This document shows positions 61,895-64,000 of a stretch of 64,000 nt of DNA, in pieces. This DNA comes from Phytoactinopolyspora halotolerans (GTDB taxonomy: Bacteria > Actinomycetota > Actinomycetes > Jiangellales > Jiangellaceae), in contig NZ_JAAGOA010000013.1 in assembly GCF_010550675.1 (NCBI RefSeq), positions 1-64,000 on the forward strand, in the 5' to 3' direction. The translations under genes were made by a program, and so were the position numbers. Within the stretch, counting starts at the first letter, position 1. Each line of letters starts with the position of its first letter. The notes below the pieces were generated by a model, which was given only the letters and a program-made list of their open reading frames with translations, had not been told where the DNA came from and did no database searches.

Positions 61895-62186
61895 GAAACA
61901 ACGCTACGCCCTCCACCCGTCCCGCGTCCCGCCCCTCGCCGGCGCCGCACCGACGCCGCCGCGCCGGGTGCTTGAGCCGGTTCCCACCATGGCGAAATCT
62001 GCCAGGATGGCCCTCGGCAACGTCGTGAACCTGCACACATGACCGAGCCGGCGCGATCGAGTACCGTCACGCAGAAGCTCCACCGGCGGGGCGATCAGGT
62101 GAGGCGGGCACGCGAGACAGGCAAGCTGGACGGCAGGACGCGCCGGCACTCCCGGGCGGCGCGCGATCCGAGTCAGGAGGCGCTTG
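61895..62186. other. Intergenic region between coxD and the NCS2 permease
   Basis: The 290-base gap between divergent coxD and the permease gene holds the promoters for both and a possible site GGCGAAATCTGCCA at 61991. No gene, RNA family or clear terminator is visible. A GC-rich stem near 62120-62165 (GGCACTCCCGGGCGGC) could fold in the leader, but I do not recognise a riboswitch. Confidence 0.5.
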
Positions 62187-63644
62187 ATGAGCTCCCCGGT
62201 CAGACCGGTAGACCTGAACTACGGTCTCGACGACGTACCGCGACCGCTGGCCAGCCTCGGCCTGGGCGTGCAACACGTGCTCACCATGTTCGGCGCCACC
62301 GTCGCCGTCCCGCTCATTCTCGGTCCGGCGATGGATATGCCGCCGGACGATCTGGCCATCCTGGTCAGCTCGGTGATGATCTGCTCCGGGATCGCCACCT
62401 TCATCCAGGTCCGCTTCGGCACCCGGCTGCCCATCATCCAAGGCGTCTCGTTCGCGTTCCTCGGACCGTTCTTCGCGATCATCGCCGCCACCGCCGCGCA
62501 GGGCGGCGACGTCACCATGCAGTACATCGCCGGTGCCATCATCGCCGGTGCCGTGCTGGAGATCGTCCTCGGCTACACCGGGCTCTTCGGCAAGCTGCGA
62601 CGATACATCACCCCGGTGGTGATCGGACCGGTCATCGCGCTGATCGGGCTGGCCCTGTTCGAATCCGGCGCACCGATGGCCGGCGGTAACTGGTGGTTCG
62701 GCGCGCTGACCATCGTCGCCGCGCTCGGTTTCGTGCTGATCGTCGCGCCGCGATCCAGGTTCTTCTCGCTGTTCCCCATCCTGCTGGCCGTGCTCGTTGC
62801 GTACGTCGTCGCCTGGTTCTGCAGCGCCGTCGGGATCCTGAGCGAGGACAATCCCGCATACATCAGCTTCGACGCGGTCGGCGACGCCCCGTGGATCCGC
62901 AACCTGGTGATCGAGGACGGCGGCATCTTCCTGCCGTGGGGATGGCCGCAGTTCACGGCCGGATTCATCCTCGCCACTCTCGCCGGCTACCTCGCATCCA
63001 TGATCGAGTCCTACGGCGACTACCACGTGATCTCACGGTCCGTGGGCCGGGGCGATCCGAGCGAGAAGCAGATCAGCCGCGGCATCGGCGCCGAGGGGGC
63101 CGGCTGCCTCGTCACCGGCTTCTTCGGCGGTTTCGCCTCGACCAGCTACACCGAGAACGTCGGCCTGGTCGCGATGACCAAGGTCGCCAGCCGACGCGTG
63201 GTCTACATCGCTGCCGGCCTGCTGATCCTGCTCGGTCTGATCGCCAAGGTGGGGGCTGTCGTCGCGACGATCCCGGGGCCGATCGTCGGCGGCCTGTACT
63301 GCACCCTGTTCGGCCTGATCGCCTCGATCGGCATATCCAACCTGATGCGCGCCGACATGCACAGCCAGCGCAACCTACTGATCGTCGGGTTCATCCTGTT
63401 CATGGGGCTGTCCGTACCCGCCTACTTCGAGAACGTCACCATCGAGATCTCCTGGGCGGAATGGTTGGGCGATGCCATCACCACCGTCGGCAGCACCGGC
63501 ATGGCGGTTGCGGCCATCCTCGGATTGATCCTGGACAACCTGGTGCCCGGCACACCCGAGGAACGCGGATTGACTCATCTGGACGAGACCCGCGGGCCGG
63601 TCGGTGAGGTCGAGGTGCACGACGGCGACGACGAGCAGAGCTAG
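62187..63644 (+). CDS. NCS2-family nucleobase permease
   Basis: A 485-aa, 14-segment transporter of the uracil/xanthine NCS2 family, importing nucleobases with protons. Marks are LGVQHVLTMFGATVAVPLILG, QGVSFAFLGPFFAII, ASMIESYGDYHVISRS and FGGFASTSYTENVGLVAMTKVASRRV. Loop residues that separate uracil from xanthine/urate members cannot be judged safely by eye. ATG 62187 follows AGGAGG by six bases. It diverges from the molybdenum maturation operon, supporting a shared pathway. Confidence 0.95.
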   Translation: MSSPVRPVDLNYGLDDVPRPLASLGLGVQHVLTMFGATVAVPLILGPAMDMPPDDLAILVSSVMICSGIATFIQVRFGTRLPIIQGVSFAFLGPFFAIIAATAAQGGDVTMQYIAGAIIAGAVLEIVLGYTGLFGKLRRYITPVVIGPVIALIGLALFESGAPMAGGNWWFGALTIVAALGFVLIVAPRSRFFSLFPILLAVLVAYVVAWFCSAVGILSEDNPAYISFDAVGDAPWIRNLVIEDGGIFLPWGWPQFTAGFILATLAGYLASMIESYGDYHVISRSVGRGDPSEKQISRGIGAEGAGCLVTGFFGGFASTSYTENVGLVAMTKVASRRVVYIAAGLLILLGLIAKVGAVVATIPGPIVGGLYCTLFGLIASIGISNLMRADMHSQRNLLIVGFILFMGLSVPAYFENVTIEISWAEWLGDAITTVGSTGMAVAAILGLILDNLVPGTPEERGLTHLDETRGPVGEVEVHDGDDEQS

Positions 63645-63662
63645 CTCGCCCGGCTGACGACG

Positions 63663-64000
63663 TCACCCGGCTCCGTTGCTCTTGCGCATATCGCGTCGTT
63701 CGCGCTCCCGGTAACTGAACGCGGCCTCACGGATCGACTCCTCGCTTTCGAAGCCGGAGCCGATCGCCCCAGCGACCGTCGCGGCGGCGGTCACCAGCAT
63801 GGTCACCACGACGTAGTCGAGGAGACCGGGATCCGCGCCGACGTACTCGCCGAGCACGCTTCCGGTCAGCACCACGGCCGCGGCAGCGAGATTGACCAGG
63901 AACAACGCGACATACATGCAGCCCACGCCGATCGTGAGCGTCACCAGAGTCGAGACGTTGAACAGCGCCGTCTCCCACTGCTCATGCGGCGCATCGCTGC
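63663..64000 (-). CDS. Membrane protein, N-terminus beyond the window
   Basis: The reading frame stays open to the window's edge, giving at least 112 residues. A GTG at 63944 could start it, but the residues upstream (SDAPHEQWETALFNVSTL) look like protein. Two or three hydrophobic segments (about residues 18-45 and 60-85 of the visible part) precede a charged tail, SFSYRERERRDMRKSNGAG-like. I do not recognise the family with confidence. It converges with the NCS2 gene across 18 bases. Confidence 0.65.
   Translation of the reverse strand, partial: SDAPHEQWETALFNVSTLVTLTIGVGCMYVALFLVNLAAAAVVLTGSVLGEYVGADPGLLDYVVVTMLVTAAATVAGAIGSGFESEESIREAAFSYRERERRDMRKSNGAG

Noticed and set aside
61895-62186. 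Purine or xanthine riboswitch before the nucleobase permease
   Set aside because: None of the conserved aptamer blocks could be found in the leader.

Overview
The window is very GC-rich and densely packed. It carries Ku end-joining protein, F420-type oxidoreductases (a deazaflavin nitroreductase and an LLM enzyme), leaderless-looking GTG starts and TANNNT-like -10 boxes. It looks like chromosomal DNA from a Gram-positive high-GC actinomycete (Actinomycetota); the genus cannot be fixed from the sequence alone.

Layout. 0-15 kb is mostly housekeeping: tRNA-Leu(GAG), membrane and small oxidoreductase genes, a NUDIX-NYN fusion, Ku, an RNA methyltransferase, an SPFH/NfeD pair, an ABC ATPase, serB, a SixA-like phosphatase and a MOSC protein. 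14.3-19.5 kb is a riboflavin/histidine block (ribD-ribE-ribBA-ribH, hisE-hisG) led by an FMN riboswitch with a ribosome-site hairpin. 19.6-35 kb mixes a FitAB-type toxin-antitoxin pair, rpe, regulators with divergent MFS transporters, rsmB-fmt, a barbiturase/cyanuric-acid-hydrolase family enzyme, two tandem M48 proteases and two near-duplicate Uma2 genes.

35-64 kb is a large catabolic region for nitrogen-rich ring compounds. It contains a CaiB-type CoA transferase, a Tat-exported beta-carbonic anhydrase, hydantoinase-type HyuA/HyuB, a cytosine-deaminase-like amidohydrolase, an amidase and a molybdenum hydroxylase (CoxM-CoxS-CoxL plus CoxG). Its maturation genes (CoxD, CoxE, XdhC, MocA-like) are present, along with a PucR regulator, the DUF2877-FdrA-DUF1116 trio known as oxamate carbamoyltransferase in E. 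coli, an XRE-cupin regulator and an NCS2 nucleobase permease. Together with the ring-opening amidohydrolase at 30.8 kb, these genes can be read as a complete route: import of a pyrimidine or purine base, oxidation, ring opening, carbamoyl transfer to phosphate, then amide hydrolysis and CoA activation. Use of the FdrA trio on ureidomalonate, the product of barbiturase, is my main new hypothesis.

The gaps between genes are unusually rich in structured repeats. At least three families of short palindromic elements (about 51, 70 and 107 bp) occur twice each, in opposite orientation where this can be judged. Two further long inverted repeats are present. Perfect DnaA-box 9-mers precede the toxin-antitoxin pair and both Uma2 genes. 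A seven-site motif array lies upstream of the molybdenum hydroxylase operon. Several proteins carry in-frame minisatellites, most clearly the C-terminal DQTDGR repeats of CoxS.
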